Counted from the stretch's first letter, positions 1 to 8,221 are shown. The stretch is DNA of 64,000 nt from Eikenella glucosivorans (GCF_016025525.2 NZ_JACSGR010000004.1:62001-126000); one strand, 5' to 3'. Notes: generated by a model from the sequence alone, not told the origin. Numbers and translations: made by a program.

Positions 1-763
1 TGATGTTTTCGCTAAAGGCGGCGCGGATGCCCTGGCTGCGGATTTGGCGGATCAGAGCGGAAACCTGGCGGGCAGATGGCTCGGCTTCGGTGCTTACGCC
101 TTGCGGGGCGATGAATTCCACGCGGTAGCGTTTGCCCAAGTAGTTGAAGGCGTCATGCCCGGTGAGCACTTTGCGGCGGGCGGCGGGCACGCTGTTGAAT
201 TGGGTTTGCGCCCATTGGTGCATGGCATCGAGGCGGGCTTGGTAGCCGGTGAGGCGCTGCTGATAATAGGCGCGGCCTTGGGGGTCGACCCGGATGAGGG
301 CGTCGGCCACGTTTTGGGCATAGGTTTTCATCAGCACGGGATCGTTCCACACGTGGGGGTCGAACTGGCCGTGATGGTGGTGGCCGTGGTCATGACCGTG
401 ATGGTCGTGATCATCGTCGTCGTGGTCGGCGGCCTGCATCGGCTGGATGTTTTTGGTGGCTTCGGCAAAGGGTGTGCCGCTTTGGCGGATGCCGCGCATC
501 ACGGCGGCCTGCTCGAAGCCCAAGCCGTTTACCAGCACGAGCTTGGCGCTGCGGATGCGGCGCATGTCGCGGCTGGTGAGGTTGTAGGCATGGGCGTCTT
601 GGTCGGGCCCCACTAGGCTGCTCACGTTCACGCGCTCGCCGCCCACCTGCTTGGCCACGTCGCCCAAAATGCTGAAGCTGGATACGACCTCCAGCGGCGC
701 GGCATACAGGCTGCCGGAAAAGAGGGCGGCCACGATGCCGAGCTTCCAATGTTTCAATTTCAT
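1..763 (-). CDS. znuA: Zinc (or manganese) ABC transporter substrate-binding protein ZnuA-like, partial
   Basis: Periplasmic metal-binding lipocalin-unrelated cluster A-I (ZnuA/MntC-type) protein that hands metal to the ZnuB permease. The window shows the first 254 residues; the C-terminus lies beyond base 1. Seen: a signal peptide of about 21 residues, the SRDM motif after a candidate ligand His58, a His/Asp-rich loop at residues 113-131, DPHVW with His137, GHDAFNYLG with His203, and the QGVSTEAEPS stretch near 221-230. His58, His137 and His203 are the expected metal ligands of the family; the fourth acidic ligand is outside. The His-rich loop favours zinc. Start chosen at the ATG at 763, preceded by AGGAGC. 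It is the last visible gene of the znuC-znuB-znuA operon. Confidence 0.9.
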   Translation of the reverse strand, partial: MKLKHWKLGIVAALFSGSLYAAPLEVVSSFSILGDVAKQVGGERVNVSSLVGPDQDAHAYNLTSRDMRRIRSAKLVLVNGLGFEQAAVMRGIRQSGTPFAEATKNIQPMQAADHDDDDHDHHGHDHGHHHHGQFDPHVWNDPVLMKTYAQNVADALIRVDPQGRAYYQQRLTGYQARLDAMHQWAQTQFNSVPAARRKVLTGHDAFNYLGKRYRVEFIAPQGVSTEAEPSARQVSALIRQIRSQGIRAAFSENI

Positions 764-879
764 CTTTTTGCTCCTTTTGATTTGCTTGTATCAACGAGCC
801 TTCAGGCTCTTCCGTGAGGCTACCTGAAAATTTCAGGTAGCCTCCAAAGCTGGCGGGGTGCAGTTGGGTACACCAAACA

Positions 880-1752
880 TCACGCCCGCAAATGCCGCCC
901 GCGCCACCATTTCGGCAGCATCCCGCCCTCGCGCCCGATAAACAGCGACACGGCATATACGCCGCCCAGGCACAAAATAATCGCCGGGCCGGAGGGGATG
1001 TCCACATGGTAGGAAAACAGCAGCCCGCAGAAGCTGCACGAGAGCGCAATCAGCACCGCGAGCCCGATCAGCCCGCCCATGCTGCGCGCCCACAGCCGCG
1101 CCGTAATCGCCGGCAGCATCATCACCCCCACCGACATCAGCGTGCCGATGGCCTGGAAGCCCGCCACCAGGTTCAGCACCACCAGCATCAGAAACAGCAC
1201 ATGCCACAGCCCGCCGCGCCCGTTTACCGCGCGCAGGAAGAGCGGATCGATACTCTCCAGCATCAACGGGCGGTAGATCACCGCCAGCATCAGCACCGAC
1301 ACCGCGCTCACGCACAGCACCAGCACCAGCGAAGGCGCGTCCACCGCCAGCACCGAGCCGAACAAGAGGTGCAGCAGGTCCACATTGCTGCCGTAGCTGC
1401 TCACCAGCACTACACCCAGCGCCAGGCTGGAGAGGTAAAACGCAGCAAAATTCGCATCTTCCTTCAAATTCGTGTGCCGGCTCACCAGGCCGGCGAGCAG
1501 CGCCATCGCCAGCCCGGCGGCAAAACCGCCTAGGCTCATGGCGGGCAGGCTGAGCGAACCGGCGGCAATATAGCCAGCCGCCGCGCCGGGCAGCACCGCG
1601 TGGCCGAGCGCATCGCCCACCAGGCTCATGCGCCGCATCACCAAAAACACGCCCACCGGCGCCGCACCCACGGCCAGAAACAGCACGGAGGCGAGCGCAT
1701 AGCGCATGAAATCGTCGGCAAAGGGTTCGATGAGGAGCTGGGATAGGGTCAT
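880..1752 (-). CDS. znuB: Zinc ABC transporter permease ZnuB-like
   Basis: Inner-membrane permease of a metal ABC transporter of the ABC-3 family; 290 residues, a normal length. The protein is almost entirely hydrophobic with about eight predicted membrane segments. The N-terminal part carries the RRMSLVGDALGHAVLPGAA-type stretch typical of the family (GDALGH at about 46-51), and the second half has the GTLMSVGVMMLPAITA loop expected to contact the ATPase. It lies between znuC and znuA on the minus strand. The separation from znuA is about 116 bases and contains an inverted DUS pair near 822-842, which may act as an internal attenuator. Metal specificity (zinc rather than manganese) is inferred from the His loop of the neighbouring binding protein and from the Zur-like boxes upstream of znuC. 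Confidence 0.92.
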   Translation of the reverse strand: MTLSQLLIEPFADDFMRYALASVLFLAVGAAPVGVFLVMRRMSLVGDALGHAVLPGAAAGYIAAGSLSLPAMSLGGFAAGLAMALLAGLVSRHTNLKEDANFAAFYLSSLALGVVLVSSYGSNVDLLHLLFGSVLAVDAPSLVLVLCVSAVSVLMLAVIYRPLMLESIDPLFLRAVNGRGGLWHVLFLMLVVLNLVAGFQAIGTLMSVGVMMLPAITARLWARSMGGLIGLAVLIALSCSFCGLLFSYHVDIPSGPAIILCLGGVYAVSLFIGREGGMLPKWWRGRHLRA

Positions 1753-1798
1753 GGCGTGTGGTTGGTTTGGGGTGTTGGGTGGAACGGGTTTACGGCTT

Positions 1799-2143
1799 TC
1801 AGGTAGCCTGTTTGGCGGGCGGCTTATCGTTGGCAGTGATTACGCCTTCGCCCACGGCGGTGCCGCCTTCCATAATCCAAAATTCCGTGCCGGGGCGCAG
1901 GGCAGAATAATCCACGCGGCCGGGGTAGAGATAATCCAGCCCGGCTTGCAGCGGCTCGCCGAGCCGGCTGTGTTCAAAGGCGGCAAACACGATGCCGAAC
2001 ATTTCGCGGCTGCCTTTGGGCGCGAAATGCGGGCGGTAGCCTGCGGCGGGAAAGTGCGCGCGGCTGCGGATGCGCTGCGGGAAGGCTCCGGCGGGGAAAT
2101 CTTCGCGGCGGTTTTGGAAAAGCACTACTCGGGCGGCAAACAT
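1799..2143 (-). CDS. Small EF-Tu beta-barrel-like protein in the zinc operon
   Basis: A 114-residue protein that I place only by resemblance: the stretches SRAHFPAAGYRPHF, GREMFG-like hydrophobic strands, and GTEFWIMEGGTAVGEGVIT near the C-terminus resemble the third beta-barrel domain of elongation factor Tu. Small stand-alone proteins of this kind occur in proteobacteria with no established function. The ATG at 2143 is preferred over an upstream in-frame start at 2191 because it gives a compact domain. It lies between znuC and znuB and is read in the same direction, so it is probably co-transcribed with the zinc transporter. No catalytic motif is visible. Confidence 0.6.
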   Translation of the reverse strand: MFAARVVLFQNRREDFPAGAFPQRIRSRAHFPAAGYRPHFAPKGSREMFGIVFAAFEHSRLGEPLQAGLDYLYPGRVDYSALRPGTEFWIMEGGTAVGEGVITANDKPPAKQAT

Positions 2144-2175
2144 GGGGCTACCTGAAAATAGGGCTACCTGAAAAG

Positions 2176-2904
2176 TCAGGCTTCGCACCATTCACGGCTG
2201 CCGGGATGATGGTGCATGGCGTGGGCGGCCTGTTTCAGGTAGCCTTCGGTGAGCACGTCGCAGGTGGCGCCGCTGGCGATTTTTTCGCGCGCAATCAAAA
2301 AGGTGTTGGGGAAATAGGCGCGCACTTGCTCATAGTCGTGCAGCACGGCAATCACGGCGCGGCCTTCTTGGTGGCATTGGCGCAATACGTCGAGCAGCTC
2401 GAAGGTAGTGCGGGCATCCACGGCGTTGAAAGGCTCGTCGAGCAGCAGGAATTTGGCATCCTGCACCAGCATGCGGGCGAGCAATACGCGTTGGAACTGG
2501 CCGTTGGAAAGCTGGCCGATGCCGCGGCGGGCGAAGTCGGCCATACCCACCCGCTCCAGCGCGGCGTGCACCCGTTCGCGCTGCGCAGGCTTGACGCCGC
2601 CGAAAAAGCCGATTTCATACCACAGGCCCATGGCGGCCAGCTCGTACACGGAAATGGGCTGGCTGCGGTCGATGTCGGACTGCTGGGGCAGGTAGGCGAT
2701 GTCGCGGCGGGAGAGGCCTTGCCAGTGCACGGCGCCGGTGCTGGTTTTCAGTAGGCCCATGATGGCTTTGAGCAGGGTGGATTTGCCGGCACCATTGGGG
2801 CCGAACACCGCCCACATGCTGCCGGGCGCGAATTCGCCGCAAATGTGGTGTACGGCGGGGTGACGGCGGTAGCTCACCGTGAGGTTGTCGAATACGATGC
2901 TCAT
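2176..2904 (-). CDS. znuC: Zinc ABC transporter ATP-binding protein ZnuC-like
   Basis: Cytoplasmic ATPase that powers the ZnuB permease. 242 residues from the ATG at 2904 (MSIVFDNLTV), the usual family length; longer in-frame starts upstream run through the regulatory region and are unlikely. Seen: Walker A GPNGAGKST at 35-43, Q-loop at Gln74-75, ABC signature LSNGQ at 132-136, Walker B ending LLLDEP at 153-158, and the H-loop His189. First gene of the minus-strand operon; two Zur-like palindromes lie 115-150 bases upstream of the start. The C-terminal end overlaps a DUS copy at about 2160-2175. Confidence 0.93.
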   Translation of the reverse strand: MSIVFDNLTVSYRRHPAVHHICGEFAPGSMWAVFGPNGAGKSTLLKAIMGLLKTSTGAVHWQGLSRRDIAYLPQQSDIDRSQPISVYELAAMGLWYEIGFFGGVKPAQRERVHAALERVGMADFARRGIGQLSNGQFQRVLLARMLVQDAKFLLLDEPFNAVDARTTFELLDVLRQCHQEGRAVIAVLHDYEQVRAYFPNTFLIAREKIASGATCDVLTEGYLKQAAHAMHHHPGSREWCEA

Positions 2905-3237
2905 AGCGAGGCACCCGTCCAGGCGAATACGCCCAGCATCAGGGCAATGAGCGCGGCGGCCAAAAGCAGGCGGCGCGGAAGGCTGTCGAGTAACCAGGAA
3001 TGCATAGCGTGCAGGCCGTGTTATGTTGTAACGGGCGGCATGATACTCTATAACATGCGTTGAGGCTACCTGAAAATTCGGGTATACCGTGCCGCCAAAG
3101 GGCGGATGCCGCGCCACGAAGTGCCAATCTGCTGTTCGGATAAAGAAAATACTTGCCTAGGCGGATGTTTCCAAGTTTAATAGCCGAAATTCAATCTGGC
3201 GGGGCGCATCCCCGTTTTTAAGAACCAAGGAAAGATA
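2905..3237. other. Divergent noncoding region znuC/potF-like gene
   Basis: A 333-base region between two divergent genes. It holds the two Zur-like boxes (3019-3055), one DUS copy at about 3063-3074, and the ribosome-binding site AAGGAAAG just before the plus-strand start at 3238. I see no convincing small gene; open frames here are low-complexity arginine/alanine-rich reading frames. Confidence 0.6.
3019..3055. promoter_or_regulatory. Two adjacent Zur-like operator boxes
   Basis: Two 15-base palindromes, at 3019-3033 (TGTTATGTTGTAACG) and 3041-3055 (TGATACTCTATAACA), have centres 22 bases apart, two helical turns. Each matches the neisserial Zur consensus as I recall it (TGTTAT-3N-ATAACA) at 13 of 15 positions. 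Their place upstream of znuC supports zinc-dependent repression of the transporter operon. The consensus is from memory, so the match needs checking against a published matrix. Confidence 0.6.
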
Positions 3238-4362
3238 ATGAAAAAACTGCTTCTGGTTTCGTTGTGTGTCGGATTGCTGGCGGGCTGCGGCGGTTCGTCA
3301 GGCAATGATGCTTCCGCGCCCGGTGCCGACGGTGCCAACATCCTCAACCTCTACAACTGGGCAGACTACGTTGATCCCGCCACGCTCACCGAGTTTACCA
3401 AGCAAACCGGTATCGCCGTGCGCTCCGCCTACTACGACAATAACGAAACCCTCGAAGCCAAAATGCTCAGCGGCAACAGCGGCTACGACCTGGTGGTGCC
3501 CTCCATCGCCAACGTCGGCCGCCAGATCCAGGCCGGTGCCTACCGGCCCATCGACAAAAGCCAAATCCCCAACTATGGCAACCTCGACCCGCATCTGCTC
3601 AAGCTGATGGAGCAGGTGGATCCCGGCAACAAATACGCCGTGCCCTATTTCTGGGGCATCAACACGCTCGCCATCAACACCCAAATGGTGCATAAAGCCC
3701 TAGGTGATACCCCCCTGCCCGAAAATCCCTGGGATTTGGTGTTCAACCCGCAATACACCGCCAAGCTCAAATCCTGCGGTATTTCCTATTTCGACAGCCC
3801 GCTAGAACAATACCCGCTGGCACTCAGCTACCTGGGCAAAGACCCCAACAGCACCAATCCCGCAGACCTGCAGGCCGCCACCGACATGATGCGCGCCGTG
3901 CGCAAAGACATCCGCCTCTTCACCGGCTCCACCTACATTAACGACCTGGCCGCCGGCAACCTCTGCGTGGCCATCGGCTACGGCGGCGACCTCAACATCG
4001 CCCGCAACCGCGCCATCGAAGCCGGCAACGGCATCGACATCCAAGTGCTCGTGCCCAAAACCGGGCTGGCCGTGTGGATTGATTCCCTGATGATACCCAA
4101 AGACGCGCACCACCCCGCCAACGCCCTCAAATACATCAACCACACCCTCGATCCCAAAGTGGCCGCCGCCAACGGCAGCTTCGTTACCTATGCCCCCGCC
4201 AGTAAGCCTGCACGCGAGCTGATGCCCGCAGAATACCGGCACAACGAATCCATCTTCCCCAGCGAAGAAGCCATGGCCCGCAGCTTCGTCATCCTGCCCA
4301 AAGATGCCCACACTAGCCGCCTGATGACCCAGCTTTACCAAAGGCTGATGGCGATTAAGTAA
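3238..4362 (+). CDS. Polyamine-type ABC transporter substrate-binding lipoprotein, PotF/PotD-like
   Basis: A 374-residue periplasmic binding protein anchored as a lipoprotein: lipobox LLAGC with the lipidated Cys at 17. The start of the mature protein, ILNLYNWADYVDP, is the hallmark of spermidine/putrescine binding proteins (PotD/PotF family), followed by SGYDLVVPS and a two-domain periplasmic-binding architecture with WIDSLMIPKDA in the C-terminal part. The substrate is inferred to be putrescine or spermidine. Ribosome-binding site AAGGAAAG eight bases before the ATG. No ATPase or permease gene adjoins it, so it must work with transporter subunits encoded elsewhere. Transcription probably ends at the inverted DUS pair behind it. 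Confidence 0.88.
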   Translation: MKKLLLVSLCVGLLAGCGGSSGNDASAPGADGANILNLYNWADYVDPATLTEFTKQTGIAVRSAYYDNNETLEAKMLSGNSGYDLVVPSIANVGRQIQAGAYRPIDKSQIPNYGNLDPHLLKLMEQVDPGNKYAVPYFWGINTLAINTQMVHKALGDTPLPENPWDLVFNPQYTAKLKSCGISYFDSPLEQYPLALSYLGKDPNSTNPADLQAATDMMRAVRKDIRLFTGSTYINDLAAGNLCVAIGYGGDLNIARNRAIEAGNGIDIQVLVPKTGLAVWIDSLMIPKDAHHPANALKYINHTLDPKVAAANGSFVTYAPASKPARELMPAEYRHNESIFPSEEAMARSFVILPKDAHTSRLMTQLYQRLMAIK

Positions 4363-4382
4363 GCGGATTGCCCGATTGCACT

Positions 4383-4419
4383 AAAGGCTACCTGAAAATA
4401 TTTTTCAGGTAGCCTTTTT
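4383..4419 (+). terminator. Inverted DUS pair, intrinsic terminator
   Basis: Two DUS copies face each other: arms AAAGGCTACCTGAAAA and TTTTCAGGTAGCCTTT with a three-base loop, followed by T residues. It lies 20 bases behind the polyamine-binding lipoprotein gene, the usual place for neisserial DUS terminators. Confidence 0.85.
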
Positions 4420-4536
4420 GTGTGGAAGCTGTTTATTTTATGGCTTAAACGGTAGGTTAATACGAATATGATGGGGATATTCAGAGGTTATGTTTAAGAC
4501 TAGACGGGAGAAAGGATTGTGTGGGCTACCTTTTTA

Positions 4537-4932
4537 TTACTGATAATAATTATTGCAGAAATAAATATATATGTTTTCCTGTACTGAGGATGGGAAAACA
4601 TCCACAAAATAGCTAGGGTCTCCAGATTCAACCTTGATAACCCTTCCCGTCGTAATATCTATTACGGATTGCCTGCCAAAAGCTATCTTATGTTGGCCGC
4701 AACGGAAGAAGACATGCCCTACCATATTAGTCTTGCTTCCTGCTGTATCAACGGCATTAGTCAAAAGAAACCATGCGCTATCTCTGCCAATTGTTTGTTT
4801 ATCAATGAATACATTTGTAGTCCCATCATATGATTCTGTGAACAACTCCCATCTATCAGGATCTGGGGTGGGTTGGGCTTGGGATATAGCAGATAGAGCA
4901 AGGAATGAATAATAGAATATCAGTTTCTTCAT
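4537..4932 (-). CDS. Secreted hypothetical protein, surface-adhesin-E-like
   Basis: 131 residues with a signal peptide of about 19 residues (MKKLIFYYS... to SQAQ). The mature part has a pattern of short beta strands with W-E-L-F, V-F-I-D-K-Q-T-I, a central SAWFLL and two Cys residues (in FRCGQ and YFCNN) that could form a disulfide. This resembles small secreted surface-adhesin-E-type domains, but I recognise it by pattern only. AT-rich relative to its neighbours, together with the gene upstream, which suggests a recently acquired two-gene islet between potF-like and hemC. Confidence 0.55.
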   Translation of the reverse strand: MKKLIFYYSFLALSAISQAQPTPDPDRWELFTESYDGTTNVFIDKQTIGRDSAWFLLTNAVDTAGSKTNMVGHVFFRCGQHKIAFGRQSVIDITTGRVIKVESGDPSYFVDVFPSSVQENIYIYFCNNYYQ

Positions 4933-4940
4933 GGCACACT

Positions 4941-5693
4941 CTATTTAATTTGTCCAAAGTTATTGATAAATGTAGAAATATCATCTTTGTTATTCAGTAG
5001 ATACCGCTTCCCTTTATCTAAAATTGAGATGCTGATAGATAGCGAATCTTGACCTTTAATGATGCCTCGGTTTTTAAGCGTAGTAATGTGGCTGCTCGGA
5101 ATAACGGCAAAAGAAGTTTTTGTGAGTTCACGCAAGGCAAAAACATAGTAGGTATTGCCGCCGTGATTAGTTTCAAAAGATTTTTGATTGATGCTGAAGC
5201 CGAAGCTGCCGTTGGTACGCGGTTGAGATGTTTTCACTTGGATGTGGTAATAGATGTTTTCTTTTGAGGCAATAATATCAATCCCTTTGTCCACCACCAT
5301 TAATGAAGCATTAAACCCCCAAAACAATAGTTCGCTCATCACGGCCATCTCACCAGCTTTGCCTAAAAAGGCAGAATCCACAGGTGGAGCAATGTTTTGC
5401 TCCGTAGGGTTAGCCACTCTCAATTTCTTCAATCGGTACACGCCGCGCTTGTAAGAAACGACTTTCCCTTTCGCGTCTTTCTTACTGGCAACCTTGGTAA
5501 AGACGGCATCTTTCTTTTTCACATGGGCGGCGAGTGCTGATGACAGCTTGTTGCTGAATGTTTCCGAATCCATTCCCATGTTGTGATTTATCCGGACAGC
5601 TTCAATAGCAATATCAGATATATGACCTTGTTTCCCTGGCATATCTGCTAGGATTTTATATGCGGCTTGTAAGATTTGGCTGAGATTTTCCAT
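4941..5693 (-). CDS. HARE-HTH plus PD-(D/E)XK nuclease-like protein
   Basis: 250 residues in two parts. Residues 1-90 look like a HARE-HTH (winged-helix) domain: AAYKILADMPGKQGHISDIA followed by FSNKLSSALAAHV and a GVYRLKK end, as found at the front of restriction-type proteins. Residues 108-240 have the pattern of a PD-(D/E)XK nuclease fold: GKAGE with Glu115, DKGIDIIA with Asp139, and QVK at 152-154, in the spacing expected for E...D...QxK. A DNA-cleaving role, perhaps as a solitary restriction or defence enzyme, is inference. No methyltransferase adjoins it. It is AT-rich and lies 8 bases before the adhesin-E-like gene in the same direction, so the two are probably co-transcribed. Confidence 0.65.
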   Translation of the reverse strand: MENLSQILQAAYKILADMPGKQGHISDIAIEAVRINHNMGMDSETFSNKLSSALAAHVKKKDAVFTKVASKKDAKGKVVSYKRGVYRLKKLRVANPTEQNIAPPVDSAFLGKAGEMAVMSELLFWGFNASLMVVDKGIDIIASKENIYYHIQVKTSQPRTNGSFGFSINQKSFETNHGGNTYYVFALRELTKTSFAVIPSSHITTLKNRGIIKGQDSLSISISILDKGKRYLLNNKDDISTFINNFGQIK

Positions 5694-5868
5694 GATTAGT
5701 CCTTGATAATATTGACTTCCATGCGTACTCAGTAATTATGATGACTGCACTGCTAATTGTCTAGCGGATGTTTGCCTTGTCAGCAAACACAGGTTGTTGG
5801 GTCATAGTCCGACATTTCAGATAATCCAAAAGTTTGTTGTGCTTGGTAACCCAATCTCTGCTTGCTTA

Positions 5869-5905
5869 TTTTCAGGTAGCCTTTATTTGAGGCTACCTGA
5901 AAAAT
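5869..5905. terminator. Inverted DUS pair, bidirectional terminator
   Basis: Arms with TTTTCAGGTAGCC and GGCTACCTGAAAA flank a short loop, with T or A runs on both sides. It lies behind hemC (minus strand) and could also stop read-through toward the AT-rich islet. Confidence 0.75.
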
Positions 5906-5948
5906 TTTGAGCTTAGGGGGAAACCGTCTGCATTTGATGTGGCAGTTT

Positions 5949-6887
5949 TCAGGTAGCCTCTCCGGCCAGTACGGCGGCGATGAGTTCTTGTGCGCCGTCG
6001 TCGGCCAGCTTTTTGGCCACGGCGCGGCCGAGGGCGTCGGCGTATTCGCTCGGCGCTTGGGCTTGGGCGCGCAGGATGACAGAGCCGTCGGGGTGGCCGA
6101 CCAGGCCGTGCAGGGTGAGCAGGCCGGCTTGGTTGGTGCAGTAGGCGGCCAGCGGCACTTGGCAGCTGCCGCCCAGCGCGCGGGCGAGTGCGCGTTCGGC
6201 GCGTACGCAGGCGGCGGTTTGGGCGTGGTTCAGCGGGGCGAGTAGGGGCATGAGTTCGCGGCGGTGGGCGGCGATTTCGATGCCGAGCGCGCCTTGGCCG
6301 GCGGCGGGCAGGCTGTCGGCGGGGGAGAGGGTGTGGCGGATGCGGCTTTGCAGGCCGAGGCGTTTGAGGCCGGCTTCGGCGAGGATGATGGCGGCGTAGT
6401 CGCCGCGGTCGAGCTTGGCGAGGCGGGTTTGCACGTTGCCGCGCAGGGGGGCGACTTGAAGCCGGGGAAATCGGGCGCGCAGCTGGGCTTCGCGGCGCAG
6501 GCTGGAGGTGCCGACGATGGCGCCGTCGGGCAGGTCTTGCAGCTGCTCGTAACGGTTGGACACGAAGGTGTCGAAGGGGCTTTCGCGCTCGCAGATGGCG
6601 GCCAGGGCGAAGCCTTCGGGCAGGGTCATGGGCACGTCTTTGATGGAGTGCACGGCAAGGTCGGCGCGGCCGTCGGCCAGGGCTTGTTCGAGCTCTTTCA
6701 CAAACAGGCCTTTGCCGCCGATTTTGGAGAGGGTTTTATCGAGGATGCGGTCGCCCTGGGTGGTCATGCCGAGGATGGAAACTTCGCAGCCGGGGTAGAG
6801 GGCGCGCAGGCGGGATTGGATGTGTTCGGCCTGCCACATGGCCAGGGTGCTTTCGCGGCTGGCGATAACGAGTCGGTTCGGGGTCAT
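5949..6887 (-). CDS. hemC: Hydroxymethylbilane synthase (porphobilinogen deaminase)
   Basis: Cytoplasmic enzyme that joins four porphobilinogen units into hydroxymethylbilane in haem biosynthesis. 312 residues, normal length. Seen: RESTLAMWQA at 11-20, the HSIKDVP motif with catalytic Asp84, GTSSLRREAQL at 126-135, LRGNVQTRL at 148-156, and Cys242 in GGSCQVP, the attachment site of the dipyrromethane cofactor. All key residues are present. Stands alone on the minus strand with an inverted DUS pair behind it and a hemerythrin-like gene diverging from its 5' side. Confidence 0.97.
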   Translation of the reverse strand: MTPNRLVIASRESTLAMWQAEHIQSRLRALYPGCEVSILGMTTQGDRILDKTLSKIGGKGLFVKELEQALADGRADLAVHSIKDVPMTLPEGFALAAICERESPFDTFVSNRYEQLQDLPDGAIVGTSSLRREAQLRARFPRLQVAPLRGNVQTRLAKLDRGDYAAIILAEAGLKRLGLQSRIRHTLSPADSLPAAGQGALGIEIAAHRRELMPLLAPLNHAQTAACVRAERALARALGGSCQVPLAAYCTNQAGLLTLHGLVGHPDGSVILRAQAQAPSEYADALGRAVAKKLADDGAQELIAAVLAGEAT

Positions 6888-6968
6888 TCGGTGAGGGGAA
6901 ACGAGGTTGCAAACGGCGGGCAGTCTATCACGAAACGGGCGGCGGTTTCGGATTTGCTCGGCGCTGGC

Positions 6969-6974
6969 TATAAT
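6969..6974 (+). promoter_or_regulatory. Probable sigma-70 -10 element for the hemerythrin-like gene
   Basis: A perfect TATAAT lies 40 bases before the hemerythrin-like start codon. The matching -35 region at about 6946-6951 is weak (TTTCGG). No other good promoter is seen in the short gap after hemC. Confidence 0.45.
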
Positions 6975-7013
6975 GTTTTCATGATTTGAAGGCTACCTGA
7001 AAGGCTGCATCCC

Positions 7014-7385
7014 ATGAAACGCCACCCGCTGCTGGTTCCGCTGTCGCAAGACCACCATCATTCGCTGGCCATGTGCACCCGCATTCTGCGCGACCCCGCC
7101 GCCGACCACCGCGCCGATTTCCTCGGCCACCGGGCTGATCTGCTGGCGCACTTTGCCGAGGAAGAGCGGCTGTTTGCGCCGTGGTGGGGCAAGCTGGCGC
7201 AGCCGGCCATGCGCGAGCGTTTCGAGGGCGACCACGCGCTGCTGCGCGGAATGCTGGCCTCGCCCGAGCTGGATAATCCGGATTGGTTGAAAAACTTTGC
7301 CGAAACCCTGCGCGGCCATGCGCGTTTTGAAGAGCGGGAGCTGTTTCAGGCTTTGCAGGAGGTGTTGCCGGAAGAGGCTACCTGA
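7014..7385 (+). CDS. Hemerythrin HHE cation-binding domain protein
   Basis: 123 residues forming one four-helix hemerythrin-like domain. Candidate di-iron ligands are visible: His14-16 (QDHHH), His46 with Glu50 (HFAEE), His74 (GDHALL), and His102 with Glu106 (HARFEE), which fits the family pattern of H...HxxxE...H...HxxxE. Such proteins bind O2 or NO or serve in iron/redox stress; which one applies here cannot be told. A DUS copy sits within the 5' untranslated part (about 6989-7001). A stable hairpin that reads into another DUS pair follows the gene. Confidence 0.85.
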   Translation: MKRHPLLVPLSQDHHHSLAMCTRILRDPAADHRADFLGHRADLLAHFAEEERLFAPWWGKLAQPAMRERFEGDHALLRGMLASPELDNPDWLKNFAETLRGHARFEERELFQALQEVLPEEAT

Positions 7386-7432
7386 AAAACAAGCCGTGAG
7401 CATTTTGTTCACGGCTTGTTTTTCAGGTAGCC
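7377..7432 (+). terminator. Nested DUS/hairpin terminator
   Basis: An outer inverted DUS pair (7377-7387 and 7422-7432) encloses a perfect 11-base stem, ACAAGCCGTGA with TCACGGCTTGT, followed by TTTT. It overlaps the last codons of the hemerythrin-like gene. Confidence 0.85.
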
Positions 7433-7526
7433 ATCAGAGTTTGTTGTGTTGCTTTTGCCATCGGATTTTTGTTCCCAAAGCGGCAGGTTCAAGGCGGAAA
7501 CCAGTTGCCGCCAACAGGCCCTATAT

Positions 7527-8108
7527 TCAAACCTTTGCAATCCCCACGCTTTCCCGCACATAAAGCTCAGGTTCGTGCACCAGTTTGGCGATGAAGTCGG
7601 CGATGCTGCGTTTGGAAACCTGGCTGCCTTGGAAGGGCTCGCCTTTCATGGTTAGGCGGTAGCTGACTTCTTTGGCATTGGTAAACCAGGCGGGGCGGAT
7701 GACGGTGTAATCCAAATCAGAGGCTTCGACCACCGCCGCACTTTGACGGTAGGGCTCCAAAATCGCGCCGTGGTTTTCGCCCGTTTCGCCGTAGATGCCC
7801 ATCGAGCTGATCCACACCAGCCGCTTCACGCCGGCCGCATCCATCGCGCGGACGGTGTTTTCCGCCATGGCTTTCAAGTTGCCCGACAGATTGGCATAAA
7901 CCATGGTTTTGTCCTGCATCGCGGCGGTTAGCGCGCTTAAATCCATCACGTCGCCTTCAACGATGTCCACACGGCTGCCTGCCAGGTGTTTCAAACGGGT
8001 TGCGTTGCGTAAAAATAGGGTCAGTTTGGCATCGGTTTCGTTTAAAAGCACGGGAATCACGCTTTGTGCCAAACCGCCGTTTGCGCCGAGGATAAGGATG
8101 TTTTGCAT
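7527..8108 (-). CDS. NAD(P)-binding SDR-type oxidoreductase (NmrA/YwnB-like)
   Basis: 193 residues with a Rossmann fold: ILILGANGGLA with the nucleotide-binding GxNGGLA at 8-14, VEGDVMDLSAL near 55, and VWISSMGIYGE in the middle, typical of atypical short-chain dehydrogenases that sense or use NAD(P)H. The substrate is unknown. It diverges from a LysR-type regulator 113 bases away, a classic regulator/target arrangement, so the LysR protein probably controls it. The region between them has AT-rich sequence where a LysR box would lie. Confidence 0.85.
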   Translation of the reverse strand: MQNILILGANGGLAQSVIPVLLNETDAKLTLFLRNATRLKHLAGSRVDIVEGDVMDLSALTAAMQDKTMVYANLSGNLKAMAENTVRAMDAAGVKRLVWISSMGIYGETGENHGAILEPYRQSAAVVEASDLDYTVIRPAWFTNAKEVSYRLTMKGEPFQGSQVSKRSIADFIAKLVHEPELYVRESVGIAKV

Positions 8109-8221
8109 GGTATGGCTCCTGAGTTGATGAGAATGCGTGCATTATAAATTGTGCTTGCGTGCTTGATTAGACGGTGGTTTTTGATTAGGCTTATGAACGA
8201 AATTCATCATTGGAGCAAGCC

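Noticed and set aside
6264..6989. A 241-codon frame antisense to hemC
   Set aside because: Gly/Ala/Val-rich shadow of a GC-rich gene; hemC is clear on the other strand.
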